Positions 49,076-56,992 of a stretch of DNA of 64,000 nt are shown here, piece after piece. The position numbers and the translations under genes are program-made. The notes under the pieces were generated by a model that was given only the letters and a program-made list of their open reading frames with translations, searched no databases and was not told where the DNA came from. The stretch's first letter is position 1. The number at the start of each line of letters is the position of its first letter. This DNA comes from Actinomyces provencensis (GTDB lineage: Bacteria; Actinomycetota; Actinomycetes; Actinomycetales; Actinomycetaceae): positions 659,786-723,785 of the forward strand of contig NZ_LT700212.1 in NCBI RefSeq assembly GCF_900155435.1, written 5' to 3'.

Positions 49076-49102
49076 CGTGCCTCCTCATGTGCGGTGCCCC
49101 AC

Positions 49103-49110
49103 TACCCTAG
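49103..49110. promoter_or_regulatory. Bidirectional promoter with overlapping -10 boxes
   Basis: TACCCT (49103-49108, plus strand) and TAGGGT (49109-49104, minus strand) share five base pairs in CTACCCTAG. The plus transcript starts at the ATG of the histidine phosphatase, seven bases on. The minus transcript would have a leader with a ribosome site for the small Cys protein. Confidence 0.5.
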
Positions 49111-49115
49111 GCGAC

Positions 49116-49619
49116 ATGACCACGCGCACGCTCGTCCTCGTCCGCCACGCCAAGGCCCAGGGTTCATCCACGTCGGGGGACCGGGGCCGCCACCTCACCC
49201 CGGAGGGCCGCGACCAGGCGCGGCGTCTCGGACTCGAACTGGCGGAGGTACTGCCGCGGATCGACACGGCCGTGGTGTCCCCCGCGGAGCGGGCCCGGGA
49301 GACCCTCGAGCAGATCGCGGACGCGGTGGACCTGCGGCGGCAGTGGGTGGACGACTCGCTCTACCTGGCCGGGGTCGAGGCGGTCGTGGAGATCGCGCGG
49401 TCCCTCACAGGTGACACGGCCGTCCTGGTGGGCCACGAGCCCACGATCTCCAGTGCCGCGACCGTGCTGGCCGCCACACGGGAGGACCGCGACGAGGTCG
49501 GGCTGGGCGTGCCGACTGCGACGGCCGTCATCCTCGGATTCGAGGGGGAGTGGGCGGACCTGGACGAGGGGGCCTGCACGCTGCGGCTGCTGCACGCGCC
49601 GTTGCATCCCTCCCGGTGA
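49116..49619 (+). CDS. Histidine phosphatase, SixA-like
   Basis: 167-aa compact phosphohistidine/phosphoglycerate-mutase-fold enzyme. The catalytic His lies in LVLVRHAKAQGSS and the second His in VLVGHEPTISSAA, with the SPAERARETLEQI motif between. SixA proteins remove phosphate from histidine of phosphotransfer proteins; the actual target is unknown. Leaderless promoter TACCCT (49103-49108). Confidence 0.88.
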   Translation: MTTRTLVLVRHAKAQGSSTSGDRGRHLTPEGRDQARRLGLELAEVLPRIDTAVVSPAERARETLEQIADAVDLRRQWVDDSLYLAGVEAVVEIARSLTGDTAVLVGHEPTISSAATVLAATREDRDEVGLGVPTATAVILGFEGEWADLDEGACTLRLLHAPLHPSR

Positions 49620-49644
49620 CGGGGCTCCCCGGACGGGTCGGGGC

Positions 49645-50562
49645 TCAGTGCGCGGACCGGCCCGGCGTGCCGGGCAGCGCAAGGATCCCGGCCAGGGCGT
49701 CCAGGCGCTGCACGGAGATGGTGTCGGGGACCGCGGCACGCACGGTGGGCTTCGCGCAGAACGCGACGCCGAGACCCGCCGTGTGCATCATGGGCACGTC
49801 ATTGGCGCCGTCGCCCATGGCCACGGTCAGCTCCAGGGGCACGTCGTGCTCCGCCGCCCACTCCCGCAGCTTCCACACCTTGGTGGCGGAGGTGACGATC
49901 TCCCCGCTCACGCGCCCCGTGAGGTACCCGTCGCGGACCTCCAGGTGGTTGGCGACCCAGTGGTCGATCCCCATGCCTCGGCACAGGGGGGCCACGACCT
50001 CCTCGAACCCTCCCGAGACGACCCCGAATGCCCCACCGCTGGCGTGCACCGTCTCCACCAGGTCACCGGCGCCGGGCGTCGGGACGATGGCGGCGAGGAC
50101 CTCACCGAAGACCGTGGCGGGCACACCGGCGAGCGTCGCGACGCGCAGGCGCAGGGACTCCGCGAAGTCGAGCTCTCCGTCCATGGCCCGGGCGGTGACC
50201 TCCGCGACCTGCTCCCGGGTCCCGGCGTGGCCGGCGAGCTCCTCGATGACCTCCTGGGTGATGAGCGTCGAGTCCACGTCGGTGACCACCAGTCCGGGAG
50301 CGGCTGCGACCAAGGGCCCCGGGACCACCACCACGTCGGTACCGAGGGGTCGCAGCACCTCGCGGGCGCGTGCGCCATCGAAGGTGCTCCCGGCGGTGCC
50401 GCTGATGTGCAGCACGTGCCAGGCCGGGCCGCCCCCACGCGCGGGCGAGCGCACGAGCGACACCTGACCACCGGGGATCCCGAGGCGCGCGGGGAGGTCG
50501 GGGGGGCACACGATCGGGGCCGGCGCCAGCACGGCGACGGCGACCGGGCGCGCCTGCGTCAC
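49645..50562 (-). CDS. serB: Phosphoserine phosphatase SerB
   Basis: Last step of serine synthesis. 305 aa: an N-terminal domain of about 85 residues in the ACT-like position, then a HAD domain with nucleophile [24 protein letters not shown] and [23 protein letters not shown] 50562 overlaps the glgC stop by four bases (GTGA), an uncommon pairing of serine and glycogen genes. Confidence 0.95.
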   Translation of the reverse strand: MTQARPVAVAVLAPAPIVCPPDLPARLGIPGGQVSLVRSPARGGGPAWHVLHISGTAGSTFDGARAREVLRPLGTDVVVVPGPLVAAAPGLVVTDVDSTLITQEVIEELAGHAGTREQVAEVTARAMDGELDFAESLRLRVATLAGVPATVFGEVLAAIVPTPGAGDLVETVHASGGAFGVVSGGFEEVVAPLCRGMGIDHWVANHLEVRDGYLTGRVSGEIVTSATKVWKLREWAAEHDVPLELTVAMGDGANDVPMMHTAGLGVAFCAKPTVRAAVPDTISVQRLDALAGILALPGTPGRSAH

Positions 50563-51797
50563 TTGGAGACGACCATTCCCTTGGGGACGACGGTGATGCC
50601 GGACTCCGTGACGGTGAAGCCGCGTTCGCGGTCGTGCTCGAGGTCGACGCCCACGACGGCACCCTCCTCCACCACCACGGACTTGTCGAGGATCGACTTC
50701 GAGACGATGGCGTGACGCCCGATGCGCGTGTCGTCCATGACGACCGAGTCCGTGACCAGGGCCCAGGAGTGCACGTAGGTGCCCGGGGACATGATCGAGT
50801 GGTAGACCTCGCCCCCGGAGATGATGGCCCCGGGCGAGACGAAGGAGTCCACCGCGTGGCCCATGCGGGAGTGCTCGTCCCCGTAGACGAACTTCGCGGG
50901 CGGGAGGGAGCCGTCCAGCAGCGTCATGGTCGGCCAGTCCCTGTTGTAGAGGTTGAAGACGGGGTGGACGCTGATGAGGTCCATGTTGGCCTCGTAGTAG
51001 GCGTCCAGGGTGCCGACGTCACGCCAGTAGTTGCGGTCACGCTCCGTGGACCCGGGGACCTCGTTGTCCTTGAAGTCGTAGACCCCGCAGCCACCCCGCT
51101 TGACGAACCAGGGGATGATGTCGCCCCCCATGTCGTGGCGGGAGTCGTCATCGGAGGCGTCCTCGCGCAGTGCGGCGATGAGGTCCTTCGTGGTGAACAC
51201 GTAGTTGCCCATGGAGGCCAGCACCTTGGTCGGGTCGTCGGGCAGACCCTGGGCGTGCTTGGGCTTCTCCAGGAAGTCCTGGACCACCCCGTCCTTGCCG
51301 TCGATGATGCCCAGTGCCGGGGCGAGCTCCACTGGCTGGCGGATGCCCGCCACCGTGGCCGGGAGTCCCGAGGCGATGTGGTGGGCCACCATCTGGGAGA
51401 AGTCCATGCGGTAGATGTTGTCCGCGCCGATGATGACGATGTAGTCGGGCTTCTCGTCGTCGACGATGTTGAGGGACTGGTAGATGGCGTCCGCACTGCC
51501 CAGGTACCAGTGGGGTCCCCGGCGTTGCTGGGCGGGCACCGGGGCGATGAAGTTGCCCAGGAGGGGGGACATGTACCAGGTCTTGGTGACGTGGCGGTCC
51601 AGGGAGTGGGACTTGTACTGGGTGAGCACCACGACCTTCATGTAGCCGGAGTTCACCATGTTCGACAGGGCGAAGTCGATGAGTCGGTAGTGTCCCCCGA
51701 AGGGCACTGCGGGCTTGGCCCGGTCCGCGGTCAGGGGCATGAGCCGCTTCCCCTCACCACCGGCCAGGACGATTGCAAGGACATGATTGTGCGCCAT
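50559..51797 (-). CDS. glgC: Glucose-1-phosphate adenylyltransferase
   Basis: Makes ADP-glucose for glycogen or maltosyl-phosphate synthesis. 412 aa. The nucleotide loop [20 protein letters not shown] and substrate motif [20 protein letters not shown] are classic, with a C-terminal left-handed beta-helix. TAGTCT (51809-51804) lies six bases before the ATG, giving a leaderless transcript divergent from glgA. Confidence 0.98.
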   Translation of the reverse strand: MAHNHVLAIVLAGGEGKRLMPLTADRAKPAVPFGGHYRLIDFALSNMVNSGYMKVVVLTQYKSHSLDRHVTKTWYMSPLLGNFIAPVPAQQRRGPHWYLGSADAIYQSLNIVDDEKPDYIVIIGADNIYRMDFSQMVAHHIASGLPATVAGIRQPVELAPALGIIDGKDGVVQDFLEKPKHAQGLPDDPTKVLASMGNYVFTTKDLIAALREDASDDDSRHDMGGDIIPWFVKRGGCGVYDFKDNEVPGSTERDRNYWRDVGTLDAYYEANMDLISVHPVFNLYNRDWPTMTLLDGSLPPAKFVYGDEHSRMGHAVDSFVSPGAIISGGEVYHSIMSPGTYVHSWALVTDSVVMDDTRIGRHAIVSKSILDKSVVVEEGAVVGVDLEHDRERGFTVTESGITVVPKGMVVSK

Positions 51798-51974
51798 GGC
51801 TCCAGACTAGGCATGCGCCGCGCGTGCGCGGGCGCGTTCGGTCGGGGAGTCCTCCTGCGGGGACGTGGCGGTTGACACCCCGCCACCTCCACAACACCGG
51901 CCAAGCGGACGTGGCCCGTGCGGCCAGCCGCTAGGCTCGGTGGTGCGCCCGATCACGTCAGCCAGGAGGACCAC
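51798..51974. promoter_or_regulatory. Divergent glgC/glgA promoter region
   Basis: 177 bases. The glgC side has TAGTCT six bases from the start codon. The glgA side has TAGGCT (51932-51937), about 31 bases of leader and AGGAGG (51964-51969) six bases before the ATG. So one transcript is leaderless and the other is not. I saw no clear palindrome between them. Confidence 0.5.
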
Positions 51975-53204
51975 ATGCGCGTCGATCTGCTCACCCGTGA
52001 GTACCCGCCCCACGTCTACGGCGGTGCCGGGGTCCATGTCACAGAGCTTGCACGCGTCCTGCGCGGACTGGTCGCGGACCTGAGGGTCCACGCCTTCGAC
52101 GGTCCCCGGGACGCGGGCTCGGCGGGTGCCGGTCCGGGTGTGACCGGCTACTCCGAACTCTCCGAGCTGGAGGGTGCGAATGCCGCGTTGCGGACCCTGG
52201 GTGTCGACCTGGAGATGGTCGTGGGGACCGAGGGCGCCGACCTCGTCCATTCCCACACCTGGTACGCGAACTTCGCCGGACACGTCTCCTCCCTGCTCCA
52301 GGACGTCCCCCACGTCGTCACCGCGCACTCCCTGGAACCACTGCGCCCCTGGAAGGCCGAGCAGCTGGGGGGCGGGTACCGACTCTCCTCCTTCGTGGAG
52401 AGGACCGCGTACGAGGGCGCCGCCGCCGTCGTCGCGGTCTCACGCGGCATGCGCGACGACATCCTGCGGTGCTACCCCTCGGTGGACCCCGATCGGGTCC
52501 ACGTCATCCACAACGGCATCGACCTCGACGAGTGGCACGTGCCCTCCACCCCGGAGGAGAAGTCCTTCCAGCAGGCGACCCTGGAGAAGTTCGGGATCGA
52601 CGCCTCCCGTCCCACCGTCGTCTTCGTCGGCCGTATCACCCGTCAGAAGGGGCTGCCCTACTTCCTGCGCGCCGTGCGCGGGCTCTCGCCGGACGTCCAG
52701 GTGGTCCTCTGCGCCGGTGCGCCCGACACGAAGGAGATCGCCGTCGAGGTCGACGGACTGGTCCGCACCCTCCAGGAGACCCGCACCGGCGTGGTCCTCA
52801 TCCAGGAGATGCTCCCGCACGAGGAGATCACCTCGATCCTGGCCGCGGCGGACGTGTTCATCACCCCATCCGTCTACGAGCCCCTGGGCATCGTCAACCT
52901 GGAGGCCATGGCCATGGGCCTGCCGGTGGTGGGCACCGCCACCGGAGGGATCCCCGACGTCATCGTGGACGGGGAGACGGGATACCTCGTCCCCGTCGAG
53001 CAGAAGCAGGACGGCACCGGCACCCCCATCCACCCCCGCCAGTTCGAGGCCGACATGGCCGAGAGGATCATGAAGGTCATCGACGACCCCGACGGCGCCC
53101 GCCGGATGGGCCAACTCGGGCTGGAGCGTGCGCGCACGGACTTCTCCTGGGAGACGATCGGACGCCAGACCGTCGAACTCTACGAGTCACTGCTCTCCTC
53201 CTGA
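51975..53204 (+). CDS. glgA: Glycogen synthase, actinobacterial GT4 type (GlgA/GlgM)
   Basis: 409-aa GT4 glycosyltransferase. It opens MRVDLLTREYPPHVYGGAGV, close to mycobacterial Rv1212c, which makes maltose-1-phosphate from ADP-glucose and glucose-1-phosphate (GlgM). The nucleotide-sugar site is in FVGRITRQKGLPYF and the E-x7-E region in TPSVYEPLGIVNLEAMAMGL. It is therefore more likely GlgM than a classic GT5 starch synthase. It is divergent from glgC, as in mycobacteria. Confidence 0.93.
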   Translation: MRVDLLTREYPPHVYGGAGVHVTELARVLRGLVADLRVHAFDGPRDAGSAGAGPGVTGYSELSELEGANAALRTLGVDLEMVVGTEGADLVHSHTWYANFAGHVSSLLQDVPHVVTAHSLEPLRPWKAEQLGGGYRLSSFVERTAYEGAAAVVAVSRGMRDDILRCYPSVDPDRVHVIHNGIDLDEWHVPSTPEEKSFQQATLEKFGIDASRPTVVFVGRITRQKGLPYFLRAVRGLSPDVQVVLCAGAPDTKEIAVEVDGLVRTLQETRTGVVLIQEMLPHEEITSILAAADVFITPSVYEPLGIVNLEAMAMGLPVVGTATGGIPDVIVDGETGYLVPVEQKQDGTGTPIHPRQFEADMAERIMKVIDDPDGARRMGQLGLERARTDFSWETIGRQTVELYESLLSS

Positions 53205-53286
53205 CGGGCGGGAGGAGGCGGGGCGCGTGCTCGGACCGCGCTCGTGTCGGCAGGTGGGGGCCCACCGGGGCGGATAGGCTGTGAAC

Positions 53287-54114
53287 ATGGAGACCGTCGT
53301 CGACCTCTCGGAGGTCACACTCGTGCGCGGAGGGACGCGCATCCTCAACTCCGTCTCGTGGACCACCCGGGTGGGGGAGCACTGGGTGGTGCTCGGACCC
53401 AACGGCGCGGGGAAGACCTCCCTCGTGCGGGTCGTCGCCGGGCGGGAGACCCCCACCACCGGGACGGCCACCGTCCTGGGGGAACGCATCGGGGCGACGG
53501 ACCCCCGCGAGCTCGCCACCCGCGTCGGTCTCTCCTCCCAGAGCGTGGCCCAGAGGATTCCCGGGTCCGAACACGTGCGCAGTGTGGTCCTCACGGCTTC
53601 CTGGGGTCAGTCGGTGAGCTTCCGCGAGTCCTACGACGAGGTCGACACGGACCGCGCAGGGGACCTCATGGCCGTCTTCGGCATCGGGGCCCTGGCCGAT
53701 CGGCGTTTCGGGACACTGTCGGAGGGGGAGCGCCAGCGCGTCCTCCTGGCCCGCGCACTCATGGCCGACCCCGAGGTGCTGATCCTCGACGAGCCCACCG
53801 CCGGTCTCGACCTGGGGGCACGTGAGCTGCTCGTGGGGGCCCTGCAGGAGCTGACCTCGGACCCGGCCTCCCCACAGCTCATCCTCGTCACGCACCAGAT
53901 CGAGGAGATCGCCGAGGGCTTCACCCACGCCGCCGTCATGACGGAGGGGCGCATTCTCGCGGCCGGTCCTGTGGAGGACACGATCACGGGGGTCACCCTC
54001 TCGCGGGCCTTCCACCTCCCGCTCAGCGCAGGACGCACGGACGGGCGGTGGTGGGCCCATGCCCCGAGCCGCGAGAACAGGGGTTCGGGGACCCGTGGGG
54101 GTGCTGCGGGCTGA
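53287..54114 (+). CDS. Stand-alone ABC ATPase
   Basis: 275 aa with Walker A GPNGAGKTSLVRVV, signature TLSEGERQRVLLARAL, Walker B VLILDEPTAGLD and switch His VTHQIEEI. No permease is adjacent; the family resembles ModF/YlmA-type ATPases of unknown partner. TAGGCT (53275-53280) lies six bases before ATG 53287, so I prefer that start over the in-frame GTG at 53281. It lies upstream of nfeD and the SPFH gene on the same strand. Confidence 0.88.
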   Translation: METVVDLSEVTLVRGGTRILNSVSWTTRVGEHWVVLGPNGAGKTSLVRVVAGRETPTTGTATVLGERIGATDPRELATRVGLSSQSVAQRIPGSEHVRSVVLTASWGQSVSFRESYDEVDTDRAGDLMAVFGIGALADRRFGTLSEGERQRVLLARALMADPEVLILDEPTAGLDLGARELLVGALQELTSDPASPQLILVTHQIEEIAEGFTHAAVMTEGRILAAGPVEDTITGVTLSRAFHLPLSAGRTDGRWWAHAPSRENRGSGTRGGAAG

Positions 54115-54169
54115 TGACCACCCGACCGGGTGGGCACCGAGAGGGCGCAGTGCGCCCGGGGAGTGAGGA

Positions 54170-54631
54170 ATGATGGTTTTCGTCTGGTGGCTCGCCGCCG
54201 GTCTGGTCCTCGGCATCGTCGAGGTCGTCACCGTGGACCTGATCTTCCTCATGCTCGCCATCTCGGCCGTCCTGGCCGCCGGTGCCGCAGCCCTCGGGGT
54301 TCCCCTGGTCGGACAGGTGGCCGTCTTCACGGTGTCCGCCGTGGTCCTGTTGCTGCTCGTGCGTCCCTGGGCGCGGCGTCACCTGGCGCGCGCCACCCCC
54401 GACATCCGCACCAACGCCCAGAGCCTCATCGGTCGCGAGGCCGTGGCACTCACCCGCCTCACCGGCGTGGAGGGGCGCGTGCGCCTGGCGGGGGAGACCT
54501 GGAGTGCCCGCACCGAGGACCGCGCAGAGGTGCCAGCGGGCACCCATGTGCGGGTGGTGCGCATCGACGGGGCCACCGCCGTGGTCGGCCCGCTGCAGAC
54601 GATCGTGGAGCCGCCCCCCGACCAGACCTGA
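54170..54631 (+). CDS. NfeD family membrane protein
   Basis: 153 aa. Two or three membrane helices (FVWWLAAGLVLGIVEVVTVD, AVLAAGAAALGVPLVGQVAV, VFTVSAVVLLLLVRPWA) precede a C-terminal OB-fold domain with GREAVALTRLTGVEGRVRLAG. NfeD proteins pair with stomatin-type SPFH proteins and organise membrane microdomains. The SPFH partner follows 53 bases later. Confidence 0.92.
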   Translation: MMVFVWWLAAGLVLGIVEVVTVDLIFLMLAISAVLAAGAAALGVPLVGQVAVFTVSAVVLLLLVRPWARRHLARATPDIRTNAQSLIGREAVALTRLTGVEGRVRLAGETWSARTEDRAEVPAGTHVRVVRIDGATAVVGPLQTIVEPPPDQT

Positions 54632-54684
54632 CCTGAGCAGAACCTGCCCCCGCCGTTCCCAGACACTCCCGGAAGGAGTCCCGC

Positions 54685-55584
54685 ATGGAGCAGTCCATCG
54701 TCGGCACCGTCATCCTGGCGCTCGTCGTCCTCTTCGTCATCGTCGTCATCGCCCGTGCCATCCAGGTCGTCCCACAGTCCCGAGCCCTCGTCGTCGAGCG
54801 CCTCGGGAAGTTCCACTCCGTCATGTTCGCCGGGCTGCACCTGGTGATCCCCTTCGTCGACCGCATCGCCTCCCGTGTGGACCTGCGCGAGCAGGTCACC
54901 AGCTTCCCGCCCCAGCCCGTCATCACCGCTGACAACGTCGTGGTGTCCATCGACTCGGTGATCTACTACCAGGTCAACGACCCCATGCACGCGACCTACG
55001 AGATCGCCAACTTCATCCAGGCCATCGAGCAGCTCACGGTGACCACACTGAGGAACGTCATCGGCTCCATGGACCTGGAGCAGACCCTCACCAGCCGTGA
55101 CCAGATCAACGGTCAGCTGCGCGGGGTCCTCGACGAGGCCACGGGGCGCTGGGGCATCCGCGTCAACCGCGTCGAGCTCAAGGCCATCGACCCGCCGCCC
55201 ACCATCCAGCAGGCCATGGAGCAGCAGCTGCGCGCCGAGCGCGACAAGCGTGCCACGATCCTCACGGCCGAAGGCGTGCGCCAGTCCCAGATCCTCCAGG
55301 CGGAGGGCGAGAAGCAGTCCCAGATCCTGCGCGCCGAGGGCGCTGCCCAGGCGGCGGTCACCCGCGCCAAGGGCGACGCCGAGGCCATCGAGACCGTCTT
55401 CACCGCCATCCACGAGGGCGACCCCACCCCCGACCTGCTCAGCTACCAGTACCTGCAGACACTGCCCCAGATCGCCCAGGGCAATGCGTCCAAGATCTGG
55501 GTCGTCCCCACCGAGCTCACCGCCGCACTCAACTCGATCTCGAAGGGATTCGGTGTCGGGGACGACGGCGGAACGAAGGCCTGA
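54685..55584 (+). CDS. SPFH/band 7 (stomatin-like) membrane protein
   Basis: 299 aa. One N-terminal membrane segment (IVGTVILALVVLFVIVVIAR) is followed by the SPFH domain (VPQSRALVVERLGKFHS) and an Ala/Glu/Gln-rich coiled coil (about 185-235) with repeats like QILQAEGEKQSQ that drive oligomers. QmcA/stomatin type. GGAAGGAG precedes the ATG. It acts with NfeD. Confidence 0.94.
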   Translation: MEQSIVGTVILALVVLFVIVVIARAIQVVPQSRALVVERLGKFHSVMFAGLHLVIPFVDRIASRVDLREQVTSFPPQPVITADNVVVSIDSVIYYQVNDPMHATYEIANFIQAIEQLTVTTLRNVIGSMDLEQTLTSRDQINGQLRGVLDEATGRWGIRVNRVELKAIDPPPTIQQAMEQQLRAERDKRATILTAEGVRQSQILQAEGEKQSQILRAEGAAQAAVTRAKGDAEAIETVFTAIHEGDPTPDLLSYQYLQTLPQIAQGNASKIWVVPTELTAALNSISKGFGVGDDGGTKA

Positions 55585-55593
55585 CACACCGGT

Positions 55594-55628
55594 GGCGCCC
55601 GGGGAAGGGTCGGACTCCCCGGGGCGCC
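55594..55628 (+). terminator. 12-bp stem with one bulge after the SPFH gene
   Basis: GGCGCCCGGGGA (55594-55605) pairs with TCCCCGGGGCGCC (55616-55628), one G bulged, around a 10-base loop. It lies between the SPFH stop and the glnA2 ribosome site, so it may terminate the upstream transcript or attenuate glnA2. No T-tract. Confidence 0.5.
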
Positions 55629-55657
55629 GCCCTCGTACGCACACAGGAGGCAAGGGC

Positions 55658-56992
55658 ATGGACCGTCAGCAGGAGCGTGTGCTCCAGGAGATCGCCGAGC
55701 GGGGGATCCGCTTCATCAGACTCTGGTTCACGGACGTGGCGGGGGTGTTGAAGTCCGTCGCCATCGATCCGGGCGAGCTGGAGGACGCCTTCAGTGAGGG
55801 CATCGGCTTCGACGGTTCGGCCATCGAGGGACTCACACGCGTGCACGAGTCCGACATGCTCCTGCTGCCCGACGCCTCCACCTTCCAGGTGCTCCCCTGG
55901 CGGGGGGCGGACGACCAGGTGGCGAGGATGTTCTGCGACGTGCTCACCCCCGACGGGAACCAGGCCCGCTCGGACCCGCGCGGGGCACTCGAGCGCACGG
56001 TCGAACGTGCCCGGGACATGGGCTTCACCGTCATGGTCCATCCCGAGATCGAGTTCTACCTGCTCCGCAAGCCCGTCACGGTCGACCACCTGGTCCCCAT
56101 CGACAACGCCGGCTACTTCGACCACGTGGCGCGTGGGGACTCCAACGACTTCCGGCGCCGCGCGGTGCGGATGCTGGAGGACATGGGCATCTCCGTGGAG
56201 TTCTCCCACCACGAGGGCGGGCCGGGCCAGAACGAGATCGACCTGCGCGCCGTGGACGCGGTGGCTGCGGCCGACAACATCATGACGGCACGCACGGTGA
56301 TCGAGGAGGTCGCACTGCGGGAGGACATGGTCGCCTCCTTCATGCCCAAGCCCTTCATCGACCAGCCCGGCTCCGGGATGCACACCCACATCTCCCTCTT
56401 CGAGGGCGAGCTCAACGCCTTCTACGACCCGTCGGGCGAGTACCAGCTCTCCGCCACCGGCCGCCACTTCATCGCGGGTCTGCTCGCCCACGCCCGCGAG
56501 GTGTGCGCGGTGACGAACCAGTACGTGAACTCCTACAAGCGCCTGTGGGGAGGTGGCGAGGCCCCCAGCTTCGTGTGCTGGGGTCACAACAACCGCTCGG
56601 CCCTGGTCCGCGTCCCGCTCTACAAACCCGCCAAGAAGCAGTCGGCGCGCATCGAGTACCGCGGCATCGACCCGGCGGCGAACCCCTACCTGGGTCTCGC
56701 GGTGCTCATCGCCGCGGGCCTGGACGGCATCGAGCAGCGCACCGAATTGGTCCCGGAGGCGGAGGACAACGTCTGGGACCTGTCCGAACGCGAACGCCAG
56801 GTGCTCGGCATCGAGTCCCTGCCGACGTCACTGAAATCGGCCGTGGGACTCATGCGGGGGTCCGACCTGGTGGCGCGCACGCTGGGCGAGGAGGTCTTCG
56901 ACTACGTGCTGCGCAACAAGGAGAACGAGTGGCGGGAGTACCGCAACCAGATCACCCCGCAGGAGATCCGACAGTTCATCAAGGTCAACTGA
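55658..56992 (+). CDS. glnA: Glutamine synthetase type I, GlnA2-like
   Basis: 444 aa GSI enzyme making glutamine from glutamate and ammonia. FIRLWFTDVAGVLKSVAI, GSAIEGLTRVHESDM, EIEFYLLRKP, HHEGGPGQNEIDLR and GVGMHTH-like GSGMHTHISLF are present, with KPAKKQSARIEYRGIDPAANPY. The adenylylation loop reads DNVWDLSERE, with Trp where regulated GlnA has Tyr, so this isoform should escape GlnE. AGGAGG lies seven bases before ATG 55658. glnE overlaps its stop (TGATG). Confidence 0.95.
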   Translation: MDRQQERVLQEIAERGIRFIRLWFTDVAGVLKSVAIDPGELEDAFSEGIGFDGSAIEGLTRVHESDMLLLPDASTFQVLPWRGADDQVARMFCDVLTPDGNQARSDPRGALERTVERARDMGFTVMVHPEIEFYLLRKPVTVDHLVPIDNAGYFDHVARGDSNDFRRRAVRMLEDMGISVEFSHHEGGPGQNEIDLRAVDAVAAADNIMTARTVIEEVALREDMVASFMPKPFIDQPGSGMHTHISLFEGELNAFYDPSGEYQLSATGRHFIAGLLAHAREVCAVTNQYVNSYKRLWGGGEAPSFVCWGHNNRSALVRVPLYKPAKKQSARIEYRGIDPAANPYLGLAVLIAAGLDGIEQRTELVPEAEDNVWDLSERERQVLGIESLPTSLKSAVGLMRGSDLVARTLGEEVFDYVLRNKENEWREYRNQITPQEIRQFIKVN

